DNA of 64,000 nt, from NCBI GenBank assembly GCA_902729315.2, contig LR746281.1:3718501-3782500 (forward strand), given 5' to 3'. Position 1 is the stretch's first letter. Every line of letters starts with the position of its first letter. The notes under the pieces are model-generated. The model worked only from the letters and a program-made list of their open reading frames with translations. It had not been told where the DNA came from and made no database searches. This document shows positions 36,546 to 50,100 of this stretch, one piece after another. Origin of the DNA: Spirodela intermedia. Taxonomy: Eukaryota; Streptophyta; Magnoliopsida; Alismatales; Araceae. Position numbers and translations under genes: made by a program.

Positions 36546-38035
36546 AATGAAACTCAAGACTCGAGATAGGGCAGTCAAACTGATCCGATAAGAATGTATG
36601 GACCCTAGACTCTAGGTCTGACCACCTAACCTAAGTACAGGTAGGCATACTAATATGCACTATCAACCCAAGACAATCGAGGGAAACACTCGATGATGGT
36701 AAGTGTGAGACCCTCTCAGTCCACATTTAGACAAATGGCAGAACAATTGTCGTGAAATAGCTTAGGGCTGCAGCTCACGAATAATGATGAGTTTGACGTA
36801 GCATCAGAAGTCATGATCTTATAACTCATCCTATCCTATCTACATTCTCCAGATGGCGGTGAAAATGAATGGAGAAAACCCTTCGAAAGGTAATTAAACT
36901 TAAGTAAGAAGGGGTACAAAGCTAAGCTTTAGGGATGCGTAGCTTGGCGGGTCGTGACGGAGTGAAGACATAAGCAAAGACGTCTAGTGAAGAGCGATGC
37001 TTAGTGTCAATGGTCGGTCTTGGTCGAGAGTCACAATAGTTGTCATCGTAAGACGTGGCAGTCGGTGTAGGCATGGGCCTGTTGGTGGGCCAAAGGGCAC
37101 ACTAGCGGGCGGACACAGCATGCCGCATGGCGTGCCTCGGGGCACATGGGCGGCGGTGCCAAGTGGGTGCACGGGCTGCAAGAGCCAGTGCATGGGGCAC
37201 GTGCAGCGGCGGCACTTTGGCGGGAATGTTGAGCTTTGGTAGTTGGGCGGAAGCCCAACTGTCGCCAGAAGGATCAGCCTTCTCTAGCAGTGCCAGGAAG
37301 TAGAGCAGAGGAAGGAGACAATCCCCACCAACGATACAAGGGAGGGTTGAGCCCTCTTGGTCTAGGCGGCGTTAGAAATGGCACGACGGTAGTAGATCAT
37401 TGGGAAACTCTGACGGGGGCCTGTGAGGAGCTTGGACTGGATCTGGCTTGTCGGCATGGCTGCAAGGTCTCTCTTGATGTCGGCAGCAGGTAGGCATTCG
37501 TCGGCAAATGGCTAGCGATTGGGTAGAGCGGCAGATGGCGGCTCCAACGAGTTTATGGTGAAGTTCCAAAGGAAGAGGGGGCAGTCAAACTAGGAGTCAA
37601 GAGACTCCGACAGAGTGCTCGACGACAGCTTGTAGGGAGGCAAAGCAAGCCCCTTTCGTCACAATGGCATGACGGGGTTCTAGCAGAGGCGGCGGCAATT
37701 GCAGCGGCTACCACAACCCTTTCATCCGGTGATGGCGGCAATCTCATAGATGGCAATGAAGATGTCCGGCGGCAGCAGTTGGTCTCAGGTGGCGGTGAGA
37801 CTTCTCAAGCAGTAGTGTCACGAAGAAAGAAGTCCTCAAAGGGTATCAATGACCTTCCTCTCCCTCCCCTCCCTATCCTAGGTCATGAAGAAGGTAACTC
37901 ACAAATGATAATCTCTCAGAAAATTTGGCATTTCTTGTTGAGGGGGGGTCCTACCTCCCCTTATATAGGGCCAACAAGTGGGCTAAGAGGAGGTGAGCCC
38001 ACTTGAGGCCCTCAAGCCCATAAGCCACAAAAAGG
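36500..38035 (+). repeat. GC-richer LTR-like fragment of another family
   Basis: About 1.5 kb of higher GC that matches nothing else in the window. It begins near TGATGCAAGATGGGG and runs to GAGCCCACTTGAGGCCC..AAGCCACA, next to E5 gag. A TATA box within CCCCTTATATAGGG at 37957-37970 on the plus strand, followed by an inverted repeat (GTGGGC / GCCCAC), suggests the U3-R junction of an LTR. Open frames here (up to 85 codons) overlap on both strands and show no recognisable domain, so they are not called genes. Confidence 0.45.
37957..37970 (+). promoter_or_regulatory. Candidate TATA box of the GC-rich LTR-like fragment
   Basis: CCCCTTATATAGGG is a strong plant TATA context. Its place ~80 bp before the right end suits a U3-R boundary. 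Activity is unknown. Confidence 0.4.
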
Positions 38036-39264
38036 CTACAAAAATTAATTTTGATGGATCCTGATGGAAGTATAAGTCAAACTGAGAATAATCTAATGGC
38101 CATGAAAAATTATTATGTTCCTAATTCATTTCAAAGAGCATCCAATATTAGAGTCCCATTAGCACCCACTTTTAAATTCAAAATAAATTTAGAATTTTTT
38201 TAAATACTCCCTAATTTTCATGAACTACCTTTAGAGAAACCTTATTAGCATTTAGAAAAATTTCATATACTCTATGATTTAGTTAATCTCCCTCAAGTTA
38301 CATCGAAAATTATTACAATGAAATTATTTCCTTGTATACTTAAGGACAAAGTTAGTTATTGATTATCCACATTAGATAGTAAATTAATTAGTTGGAAAGA
38401 CATAGAGCAAGCCTTTCTTCAAAAAATTTATCTCTTAAGAAAAACTCAAAATATGAGAAAACATATATGGAGTTTTTCTCAAAGATCAAGAGAAACTTTG
38501 CATGAGACATGAGAAAAATTCAAAGATTTACTTAGAAAGTGTCCTCAAGTGGCAGCTCAATAGAATTTTGTATGATGGATTATTAGAACAACATAGAAAT
38601 ATGATTGATTCTATATGTGGAGGAACTTTTATGGAGAAAACCCTTGATGAGATTTACAATCTTTATGAGAATTTAAGTAAAAATTATAGAGATCAAGCCT
38701 CTTTTAAATTATATGATAGAGATAATAAGAAAAGAATTTATGAATTGCATCATCAAAATGATTCTAATTTATAAAATGAGGTTAATCAAATTAATCAAAT
38801 ATTAAAAAAACTTGATTTACTTATTGACAATATTAGAAAGCCTCTTAACCCTTATTTTAATTCAAATAGTACCTATTATATGTATGATGAAAATAATTAT
38901 TCTGAATTTTAATACTATAATTTAGATCAATTATTTCACCTTACAAGAACAAGTACAAGTAGCTCACAGTTTTAATAGAAATAGTGAGCCTTTTTTAAAT
39001 TCTTATAATCTTAATTGGAGGAATAATTTTTCATAGAGAGACCCAAATAATATTCAAAATTCAGAAGCACTTAGACTAAATTCAAACTCTGAATTTTGTC
39101 CAAAATAGGAACATAGATTTCAGAAAAATCAACCCTCTCAAATCCAACATGATACTATAAAAATGATACAGCAAATAAGTCAAATGATGTAACAAATTAT
39201 GAATCAAATGATGTTGCAGTAGAAATAAATTATAGAGCCTCTTGAGAATAAGAGAGAAGAGGGA
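38036..39264 (+). pseudogene. gag: E5 gag, degenerate
   Basis: Colinear with E2 and E4 gag but on the plus strand. It begins within the block coding NFDGSxWK/MDPDGS, lacks the first ~30 codons, and passes the FHELPLE, KLFPCTLKDK and QRSRETLHET landmarks. 38502-38774 is open, with RILYDGLLEQHRNMIDSICG and LYENLSKNYRDQ. It ends near the MMLQ repeats before L15. The expected CPHHAIPKWQLN is altered to CPQVAAQ by a deletion. Non-functional capsid gene. Confidence 0.8.
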
Positions 39265-40897
39265 TGACGTGACTTAGTCATTGTATATTAAATCACATAA
39301 ATATAAAATTTATAAAACTAGAAAATACGAATTTTCACATATTTAGAAGTATTTCTAAATAAATATATCAATTATAATTTAATAAAAATTCCAAAAATAG
39401 CAGTAATTTTCCAGGTCGATCACAGGGATGTAATATAATATCTGGTAATTATTCAAAATTTTTCTCAATGAATATGGTTTTCTTTCAAATTTACACTAAG
39501 AAATAAAAAGAAAATATATTTAAAATTCACGAAAAAAAAGGAAATAAGGGTGCGGCGTTAGGATGACGTCAACGCTCGGCAAATGTGAATCAGGCGGAAA
39601 CAGAGTTCCGCCCAGTGATTCTTACGTAAGTGATTACAGACGACTTAATTAATCAAATTAAGATTTGTAAAAGCCGAAAGAATCATAATTGAACGAAGTA
39701 TAGTTTGGTAAATTAAAATCACACAAAGTATCACTAAATGAAGCGTAAATTAAATTGAAAGCAGGAAAACAGAGTTCCGACATCACGACGACAGATCGTC
39801 AGTGATGCACCGGAATCCTGAGCGTTCGAGAGGATCGTCGTGTAGTGTCCACAGCCTCGAAGGCTCTCCTTGGACAAAGACTACGTGGGCAATCTCTAGA
39901 TCTTCTCGCGAACTCTAGAGATCAATGAAGTGGGTCGTCAAATCATCTCCGGCGATTGTCACCCAGCGGAGTGGAAAAATAGCGACATTACGGCTCTCCG
40001 GCAGTTGTCACCTAATAGAGAGGAGCTGGATAGAGGTGGGGCGCGTGTCACCGAGCTTCATCCTCAGGTCCGCGCAGCAAGAGGAGGCTCTTCATCGCAT
40101 CTGGTACGCTCTCAGGAGGTGGCGACTAGTCTCCCAGCAGATCGTCCTCTTTCCGACGACAGCTTGTTCGTCAATCAATTGGAGATGATTTACTCAATGG
40201 ATTTGTGATCCTTTTATCGTGAATCATTCAGCAATTTTAGTAGCAATGCTCAACAAATCGCATTGACGAGATTTTCGCCGATGATCCAGTGATTCTTGTT
40301 GCTTAATCCTTCACCAGCGATCTACAAGAAAGTCACGATAATCAGATAAAAATATATGAATTTTGACTCTGAAAGGATTCAAACCCACGCCAGTCGCCCG
40401 CCTGTGAGGAAGGTGTGACGCAGGTTTAGTCCCACATCGGTTGTGTGCCGATTTTTCGAGCGAATATATAGTAATGTTAACTTTGTAAACAAAGTCCCTT
40501 CTCTCGCATGTAAGACCACTCCTTGCCCCACAGCCGGCTGGCCACCAGTGACGTGGAAGGGGAGTAGCGTACACGTGCCCCCATTGGTCCAAGCTAAGCC
40601 GCTCGAGCCCCTGCTCGCAGCTACTCCCCGACTGTGCTTCCAACCGGCTTGCGAGCCCAGCTGGCCGGCAAGTCCCCCCATTTTGCAATATTTTTTATTT
40701 TTATTTCTTGTTCTTCATTTATCTCAAAGGTAAGACTGTAAAAATCATATAAAATCACATAATTACCCAAAAATTCACGTTAATCGATTGAAAACTAAAA
40801 ATCATTCTTTAACACAAATATAAGTCTATTTATCATGAGTTAAGGCTAAAACTATATTATTTATTAATTATTAACTCATGATAATGAAGACTTATCA
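39265..40897 (-). mobile_element. Solo LTR-A, copy L15, in E5
   Basis: A complete antisense LTR of 1633 bp, TGACGTGACTTAG to ACTTATCA, with perfect duplication AGGGA (39260-39264 and 40898-40902). Excising it rejoins E5 sequence that is colinear with E2 around 12340-12360. Confidence 0.95.
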
Positions 40898-41983
40898 AGG
40901 GACAACTACCTAGTCAGCCCATAGAAAATCCAAGGAACCGCCTAACAATAAGATTTCAGCAAAGGGAGTTTAGTAACATGAATCTAGGAAAAAACTCACA
41001 AAATAAAAATGTTAAGACAATAAATATATTAAGGAGTGGGAAGATTTTACCTGATCCTTATCCCCAAACATTAGAAGAAAAGGAAAACATGGACAGCCCA
41101 AAACAAAATCAAATAGGCGTAGAAGAAAATTTAATAGATTTTACCAAGGAAATTTCAAAAGAGAGGACAACCATTCTATTTCCTAAAGCTCTAGAGCCTA
41201 GGCAAAGAAAGAAAAAGGAACACAATGAAGAAATAAAAAAAAAATTACAAGATGTGCAAATTAGCCTTCCTTTAGTCACTATCATTAAACCTATTTTTGA
41301 ATATGCTAAAGTTTTGAAAGAAATGTGTACATAAAAAAGGGCACCTAGAGTAGAAAAATTATCTATGCATATTAGTGCTTTATTATTAAATCAATTACCA
41401 TATAAATTGAGAGATACTAGTGCCCTTTTAATTTCATGTGATATTGGTGAATTTATTTTTCAGAATACATTACTTGACGCTAGTGCTAGTATTAATTTAT
41501 TACCTATAAGTATTTGTGATAAATTTAATATTGTTGATCTTAAACCTTCTACTATTACCTTAAAATTTGCTGATAGATCTATAAACATCCTAAAGGTATT
41601 TTAGAAAATATGATAGTGACAATTAAAGGGTGTAAATTTCCAACTGATTTTGTAGTGTTGAAAATGGATTTTACTAGATAGTTTTATGATACACCAATCA
41701 TCCTAGGGAGACTTTTTTTGCATATAGCAAAGATGAATACTGATTTTTCCACAAGTATTGCAAAAAATTCATGTGAAGATCAATTAGTAGAAATTAAAAT
41801 TTTTGAGATATCAAATGATCTTAAGAAATCCCTAGTATATGATTGTCATACCATAGATCTTCTAAATGATTTTGAGGATCTAGATGTTCTTCATGATTGT
41901 GTGTTGGAAGAATAAGAAGAAATAGAGAATATAAATTTAAGAGAAAAGAAAGAGGAAGATCATCTGAATTCAGAGTTGAAACC
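40898..41983 (+). pseudogene. pro: E5 gag-pol spacer and aspartic protease
   Basis: 40978-41334 is a 118-codon open piece: INILRSGKILPDPYPQTLEE, then basic and acidic stretches, then the landmark PIFEYAKVLKEMCT. After a stop, 41365-41604 is the protease: ALLISCDIGEFIFQNTLLDASASINLLP, with the catalytic Asp kept, then LKFADRSI. A frameshift follows, then APIILGR-like (TPIILGRLF) at 41690-41715. The piece ends SELKP at L16 and continues with LPSSLKYMF after it, which confirms that RT lies just beyond. Retropepsin family; non-functional. Confidence 0.82.
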
Positions 41984-44900
41984 TGATAAGTCTTCATTAT
42001 CATGAGTTAATAATAGTAAATAATATAGTTTCAGCCTTAAATCATAATAAATAGATTTATATTTCTGTTAAAGTGTGAAAAGTGGTTTTTAGTTGAGTAA
42101 TGTGAATTTTTGGGTAATTATGTGGTTTTATACGAATTTATATGATTCTTATAATCTTACTTTTGAGATAAATGAAGAAAAATAAATAAAAATAAAAATA
42201 AAATAAAATGGGGGGGACCCGCTGGCCAGCTGGGCCTACAAGTGGGTCGGAAGTGCAGTCGAGGAGTAGCCACGAGCAGGGGCTCGAGCGGCTTGTACTG
42301 ATGGGGCATGTGTGCACCACTTCCCTTCCACATCACTAGTGGCTAGCTAGCTATGGGGGAAGGAGTGGTCGTACAAGCACGAGAAAAAGAATTGATCAGA
42401 AATTTAATATTACTGTGTATTCGCCAAAAACTTTGGTGCACAACCAATGTGAGACTAAACTCGTGTCACACCTTTCTCAGAAATGGGTGGGCAACCGGTG
42501 CGGGTTTGAATCCTCCTAGAACGAAAACTCATATTTTTTATCTAATTATTGTGACTGTCCTAGAGATTGCCAATGAAAGATTAAGCAACCAGAATTTCTG
42601 GATCATTGGCAAAAATCTCATCAATGTGATTTGTGGAGCATTGTTACTAAAATTGTTGAACGATTTATGATAAAAGGATCGCGAATCTATTGAGTAAAAC
42701 ATCTCTGATTGATCAACAAACAAGCTGTTGTTGAGAAGAGGATGATCTATTGGGAGATGAGTCACCCCCTCTTGAGAGCGTAACATATGCGATGAAGAGC
42801 CTCCCCTTGCTGCACAGACCTAAGGATGAAGTTTCCTGACACGTGCCCCACCTCCACCCAGCTCCTCTTTGTCAGGTACTAGTCGTTCGAGAGCCACAAA
42901 GTTGTCATTTTTCCGCTCCGTCGAGTGGCTAATAAGTCTTCATTATCATGAGTTAATAATTAGTAAATAATATAGTTTTAGTCTTAACTCATGATTAATA
43001 GACTTATATTTGTGTTAAAGTGTGAAAATTGGTTTTGAATTGATTAACGTGAATTTTTGGGTAATTATGTGATTTTATATGATTTTTTCGGTCTTACTTT
43101 TGAGATAAATGAAGGAAAAGAAATTAAAATAAAAATATAGCAAAATGGGGAGACCCACTGGCCAGTTGGGCTCGCAAGTGGGTCGGAAGCACAATCAGGA
43201 GTAGCCGCGAGCAAGGGCTTGAGTGGCTTGAACCGATGGGGGCACATGTGCACCACTCCCCTTCCATGTCACTGGTGGCCAGCCGACTGTGGAGCAAGGA
43301 GTGGTCGTACACACGTGAGAAAGGGACTTTGCTAAGAAATGTTATATTACTATTTATTCACCCAAACATTCAGCGCACAACCGATGTGGGACTAAACCCG
43401 TCACCTTCCTGAAAAGAGGCGGGGCAACTAGCATAGGTTTGAATCCTCCTAGAGCCAAAACTCATATTTTTACCTGATTATCACAACTTTTCTACAGATC
43501 ACTAGTGAAGGATTAAGCAACTAGAATTACTGGATCATCAGCAAAAATCTTGTCAACGCAATTTGCGGAGCATTGTTACTAAAATTGCTGAAGGATTCAT
43601 GATAAAAGGATCGTGAATTCATCAAGTAAATCATCTCCGATTGATCGACGAACAAGCCATCATCAGGAAGAGGACGATCCACTAGGAGACGAGTCGCCAC
43701 CTCTTGAGAGCATATCAAATGTGATTGATGAAGAGCCTCCTCTTGCTGCGCGGACCTGAGGATGAAGCTCCCTAACATGCGCCCCACCTCCATCCAGCTC
43801 CTCTCCATCGGGTGACAGCCACCAGAGAGCCGCAAAGTCGCCATTTTTTTGCTCTGCCGGGTGACAGCCACTGGAGATGACTCGACGACCCATTTCATTG
43901 ATCTCTAGACTTTACGAGAAGATCTAGAGATTGCCCACGTCGTCTTTGTCCAAGGAGAGCCTTCGAGGCCATGGAGACTGCACGACGATCCTCCCAAATG
44001 CTTAGGATTCTGGTGCATTGCCTACGCATCGCCATTGCAATGCTAGAACTCTGTTTTCTTGCTTTTAACTTATTTTACGCTTCATTTAGTGATAGTTTTT
44101 GTGACTTTAATTTACCAAAATATACTTTGTTCTATTACGATTCTTCCGGCTTTTATAAATCTTAATTTGATCAATTAAATCGTTTGTAATCGCTTACATA
44201 AGAATTACTGGATGGAACTCTGTTTCTGCCTAATTCACGTTCGTCGAGTGCTGATGTCATCTTGACCTCCGCACCCTTATTTCCCTTTTTTGTGAATTTT
44301 AATATTTTTCTTTTTCATTTCCTAGTATAAAATTTATAAAAAATTGTATTCATTGACGAAATTCTAAATAATTATTAGATATTATATTACATCCTTATGA
44401 TCGATCTAGAAAATTACCACTATTTTTGGAATTTTTATTGAATTATAATTAATATATTTATTTAGAAATACTTCTAAATATCTGAAAATTTATATTTTCT
44501 AGTTTTATAAATTTTAGATTTGCGTGATTTAATATACAATGACTAAGTCATGTCAACAGCTACTAAAGACGATTCGACGACTCATTTCATTGATCACTAG
44601 ACTTTGCAAGGAGACCTAAAGATTACTCATGTCATCCTTGTCCAAGGAGAGTCTTTGAGGCTGTGGACACTACACGACGATCCTTCCGAATGCTCAAGAT
44701 TCTTGTGCATCACCGATGCATCGCTGCCGCGACATCGGAACTCTATTTTTCTACTTTTAACTTACTTTCTGTTTCATTTAATGATAATTTATGTAATTAA
44801 AATTTATTAAGATATACTTCATTCAGTTACAATTCTTCCGAATTTTATATATCTTAATTTGATCAATTAAATCGTCTGTAATCACTTATGTAAGAATCTT

Positions 44901-45249
44901 CGGGTGGAACTCTATTTCTACTTAATTCTCATTCGCTAAGCGGTGATGTCATCTTGACATCTGCACCCTTATTTCCCTTTTTTGTGAATTTTAAATATAT
45001 TTCCTTTTTATTTTCTAGAGTAAAATTTATATAAAATAGTATTATTTGTAGAAAATTCTGAATAATTACCCAATATTATATTACATCCCTATGATTGACC
45101 TAAAAAATTATCGCTATTTTTGAAAGTTTTATTAAATTATAATTGATATATTTGTTCAGAAATACTTCTAAATATTTGAAAAGTTGTATTTTCTAATTTT
45201 ATAAATTTTAAATTTGTGTGATTTACTATACAATGACTAAGTCACATCA
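41984..45249 (+). mobile_element. Solo LTR-A, copy L16, split by nested L17
   Basis: A sense LTR in two parts, 41984-42929 and 44556-45249 (about 1640 bp). It lies between protease and RT of E5. The left flank is AAACC and the right AACCT: four bases match, with one A of an A-run apparently lost. Confidence 0.9.
42930..44555 (+). mobile_element. LTR-A copy L17, nested in L16
   Basis: A complete sense LTR of 1626 bp, TAATAAGTC (first G changed to A) to GTCATGTCA. It sits in the GTGACAGC block of L16. The flanks GTGGC and ACAGC do not match well, so a small deletion accompanied or followed insertion. Confidence 0.88.
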
Positions 45250-47160
45250 AACCTCTTCCCTCTAGTTTAAAATATATGTTTTTGAAGGAAAATAATTTAT
45301 TTCCTATTATTATTGTAGTTGATTTGAGTAATGAACAAGAAGAAGAATTATTAGATGTATTTCGAAAAATTAAGAAAGTTATTGGCTGGAAAATGGATGA
45401 TCGTAGGGGCATTGATATGAGTGCATGCATGCATTGTATATATCTAGAGGAGGGGGCTAGAACTATTAGGGAACCACAATGAAGATTAAATCCAAACATG
45501 ATGAAAATTGTAAAAAAAGAAATTTTAAAGTGGTTGGATGCTAATATTATTTATCCTATTCCGATAGCAAATGGGTTAGTCCTACACAAGTGGTGCCAAA
45601 AAAATCAAGGATCATAGTTATAAAAAACAAAACTAGAGATGAAATACAAATAGGATTAACTACTGATTGGAGGGTTTGCATTGATTATAGAAATTAAATT
45701 TAGTTACTAAAAGGCATAACTTCCCCCTACCATTTACTAATCAAATTCTAGAAAACTTATCTGAAAAAAACATTTTTTATTTTCTTGATGGATACTCTAG
45801 TTATAATTAAACTTATATAAATCTTCTAGGCCAAGAAAAGATAACTTTCACTTAACTATTTGGTACTTTTTCTTTTAAAGGTACGTCTTTTGGGCTGTAT
45901 AATGTTCCAGCCACATTTCAAAGATGTATGCTATCTATTTTTTCTGATATGACTGAAAAATATATGAAAAGTTTTATGGATGATTTTTCTATTTTTGGTG
46001 AATCATTTCATGAATGCTCAAATCATTTACAGTATTTACTTGAGAAATGTATAGAAAAAAAAAGTTTTGAGCTCGAAAAAATCACATTTTATGGTTAGAG
46101 AGGGAGTTGTGTTAGGTTATATTGTGAGTGAAATAGGTTTAGAGGTGGATAGAGTAAAAATTGATATTAAATCTGAAATAAAAACCTCTAAATTTCTAAA
46201 CCTCTCACCATGTTATTATCTAAAGATGTGCCTTTTAATTTTGATGAGAAATATTTTGAGTCTTTTCTAAAATAAAAAGATTACTTATTTAGGCACTCAT
46301 TTTACAAGCTCTTGAGTAGTCTTTTTCTTTTAAAATAATGTGTGATGCATCGAATTATGAACCGTTCTAAGACAAAGAAAAGAGTCAAAACTAATACTAA
46401 TTTCATATGCTAGCAAAATTATATCCGATGTTCAATTAAATTATACCACGACTGAAAAAGAGTTGTTAGTTGTAGTATTTTCCTTAGAAAGGTTTAGATT
46501 ATATATCTTGGGAGCTAAAATTATTATTTATACTAATCACGTAGTATTAAAATATTTATTAAATAAGAAAGATGTAAAGCCATGTTTATTAAGATATATT
46601 TTATTATTACATAAATTTAACTTGAAATAAAAGATAAAAAAGGTTTCAAGAATGTTGTTGCTGACCATCTTTCTAGATTGAGTGACATAGGAATAAATAC
46701 AACAACTTTACAAGATGCATTTTCAGATTGACAATTGATTGCAGCTCAACACCAACTATCACCATGGTATGCACATATTGTCAATTTTTTAGTTTTTAAC
46801 AAAATTTAAAAAAGGTGGGATCAAAAAGAAAAAATATTTCTTTTCTAAGATTAGAAATTATTTTTGGCATGATCTTGATTTATATTACTTGGGCAATGAT
46901 CAAATTTAAAGAAGATATGTTCCTAAAGAAAAATATCATAACATTCTTAACATGTGCCATTCATCTAATTGTAGAAGAAATTTCTCTAGACGAGATAGTT
47001 GCAAATTTTTTTAAATGTGATTTTTATTGGCCTACAATCATTAGAGATTCTATAGAATTTAGTAGAACATGTATTTCATGTCAATTTATAGGTAACATGA
47101 GTAAATAAGATGAAATGCACATGAGTAACATGTTAGTCCTCAAAATTTTTGATGTATGGG
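45250..47160 (+). pseudogene. pol: E5 reverse transcriptase, RNase H and integrase N-terminus
   Basis: Begins with the pre-RT segment (45276-45482: FRKIKKVIGWKMDDRRGID, CMHCIYLEEGARTIREPQ). RT motifs follow in several frames: YPIPIANGLVLHKWC, FPLPFTNQIL and FLDGYSSYN. The catalytic FMDD sits at 45972-45983 within KSFMDDFSIFGESF. RNase H is visible at 46490-46690 (IIIYTNHVVLKYLLNKKD, then VADHLSRL-like). The integrase zinc-binding part (46815-47108) keeps CISCQFIGN, but the His pair is altered. The sense runs into DVWG at 47160, where E6 interrupts. Many stops and frameshifts; a dead polymerase. Confidence 0.88.
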
Positions 47161-50100
47161 CGATGTGACTTAGTCATTATATAGTAAATCACGCTAATTT
47201 AAAATTTATAAACTAAAAAATATTAATTATAATTCAATAATACTTCCAAAAATATTGGTAATTATCTAAGTTGATTTCTAGGATGTAATATAATATTAGG
47301 TAATTATTCAAAATTTTCTTCAAAGAATATAATTTTTTATGAATTTTATATTACAAAATGAAAATAAAATATATTTAAAATTCACAAAAAAGGAAAATAA
47401 GGGTGTAGACATCAGGATGATGTCAGCACCTAACGAATGCAAATCAGGCGAAAATAAAGTTTCACTTGATAATTTTTATGTAAGCAACTATAGATGATTT
47501 AATTGATTAAATTAAGATCTGTAAAAGTAAGAAGAATCGTAATTGAATGAAGTATAGTTTGGTAAATTTAATTCACACAAATTATCATTAAATGAAGCTG
47601 AAATTAAGTTAAAACTAGAAAAATAGAGTTTTGACATCGTAGTGGCAATACATCGATGATGTACTAGAATCTTGAACTTTGAGAGGATCATCGTGCAGTG
47701 TCCACAGCCTCAAAGGCTCTCCTTGGACAAGGACAATGTGGACAATCTCTAGATCTCCTTGTAAAGTCTAGAGATCAATAAAATGGGTTGTCAAATCATC
47801 TCTGACAGTTGTCACCCAGTGGAGCAAAAAAATGGTGACTTTGTGCCTTTCCAACAGTTGTCACTTGATAAAGAAGAGCTGGATGAAGGTGGGGTGCATG
47901 TTAGGGAGTGATAAGTCTTCATTATCATGAGTTAATAATTAGTAAATAATATAATTTTAGTCTTAACTCATGATAAATAGATTTATATTTGTGTTAAAGA
48001 ATTATTTTTGGTTTTCAATTGATTAATGTGAATTTTTGGGTAATTATGTGATTTTATACGATTTTTACAATCTTACTTTTGAGATAAATGAAGAACAAAT
48101 AAAAATAAAAATATTGCAAAAATGGGGGAACCCGCCGGCCAGCCGGGCCCACAAGCGCAGTCGGGGAGTAAGTCGCGAGCAGGGGCTCGAGCGGCTTGGG
48201 TTGGGGACCGACAAGGCACACGTACGTGACTCCCCTTCCACGTCACCAGTGGCCAGCCGGCTGTGGGGCAAGGAGTGGTCATACACACAAGAGATGGGAC
48301 TTTGTTGACAAACCTAACATTACTATATATTCGCCTGAAAAATCGACATACAACCGATGTGGGACTAAACCCCTGTCACACCTTCCTCAGAAGAGGTGGG
48401 CGACTGACGCGGGTTCGAATCCTCCCAGAGTCAAAATTCATATATTTCTATCTGATTATCGCGACTTTCCTACAGATCACTGGTGAAGGATTAAGCAACG
48501 AGAATCGCTGGATCATCGGCAAAAATCTCGTCAACGCGATTCACGGAGCATTGCTACTAAAATTGCTGAACGATTTATGATAAAAGGATCGCGAATCCAT
48601 CGAGTAAATCATCTCTGATTGATCGACAAACAAGCCGTCGTCGAGAAGAGGACGATTCATCAGGAGACCAGTCGCCACTTCTTGAGAGCGTACCAGATGC
48701 GATGAAGAGCCTCACCTCCATCCAGCTTCTCTTGCTGCGCGGACCTGAGGATGAAGCTCCCTAACACGTGCCCCACCTCCATCCTGCTCCTCTCCGTTGG
48801 GTGACAATCGCCGGAGAGCCGCAAAGTCGCCATTTTTCCGCTCCTCCGGGTGACAGCTGCCGGAGACGATTCGACGACCCACTTCATTGATCTCTAGACT
48901 TCGCGAGAAGATCTAGAGATTGCCCACGTCGTCTTTGTCCAAGGAGAGCCTTCGAGGCCGTGGACACTGCACGACGACCCTCCCGAATGCTCAGGATTCT
49001 AGTGCATCACTGACGCATCGCCGTCGCGACGCCAGAACTTTGTTTTACTGCTTTCAATTTACTTTACGCTTCATTTAGTGATAATTTTTGTGTTTTTAAT
49101 TTACCAAAATATACTTTTTTCTATTACGATTCTTCCGACTTTTACAGATCTTAATTTGATCAATTAAATCAACCGTAATCGCATACGTAAGAATTGCCGG
49201 GCGAAACTCTGTTTCTGTCCGATTCGCTCTCGCCTAGTGCTGACGTCATTCTGACGTCCGCGCCCTTATTTCCCTTTTTCATGAATTTTAAATATATTTC
49301 CTTTTTATTTCCTAGTATAAAATTCATAGAAAAATCGTATTCATTGAGAACAATTCTGAATAATTACTAGATATTATATTACTTCCTTGTGATTGACCTG
49401 GAAAATTACCGCTATTTTTGGAATTTTTATTAAAGTATAATTGATATATTTATTTAGAAATACTTCTAAATATCCAAAAATTCGTATTTTCTAGTTTTAT
49501 AAATTTTATATTTGCGTGATTTAATATACAACGATTGAGTCACATCAGGGAGCTTCATCTTCAGGTCTACGCAGCAAGAGGAGGCTCTTCATCACATCTA
49601 GTATGCTCTTAGGAGGTGACAACTTGTCTCTTGGCAGATTGTCTTCTTCCCGATGACAGGTTGTTTTTCGATCAATCAAAGATGCTTTACTCAATGGATT
49701 TGTGATCCTTTTATCGTGAATCATTCAACAGCTTTATTAACAATGCTCTATAAATCACGTTGATGAAATTTTCACCAATGATCCAACAATTCTGGTTGCT
49801 TAATCCTTCACTGTTGATCTGCAAGAAAGTCGCGATAATCAGATAAAAAACAATATGAGTTTTGGCTTTGAGAGGATTCAAACCCGCACTGATTGCCTGC
49901 CCTTTCTGGGGAAGGTGTGATGCAGGTTTAGTCCCACATCGGTTGTGCACCAATATTTTTGACGAATATATAGTAATAGTACATTTCCAATCAAGTCTCT
50001 TTCTCGCGCATATATGACCACTCCTTGCCCCACACCTAGCTGGCCACCGGTGGCGTGGAAGAAGAGTGGCACACACGTGCCCCCATCGGTCCAAGCCGCT

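Noticed and set aside
36997-37756. Host gene in the GC-rich block (ORFs of 65-85 codons on both strands)
   Set aside because: Short overlapping frames on both strands with low-complexity Gly/Arg/Pro composition and no domain; more consistent with LTR sequence.
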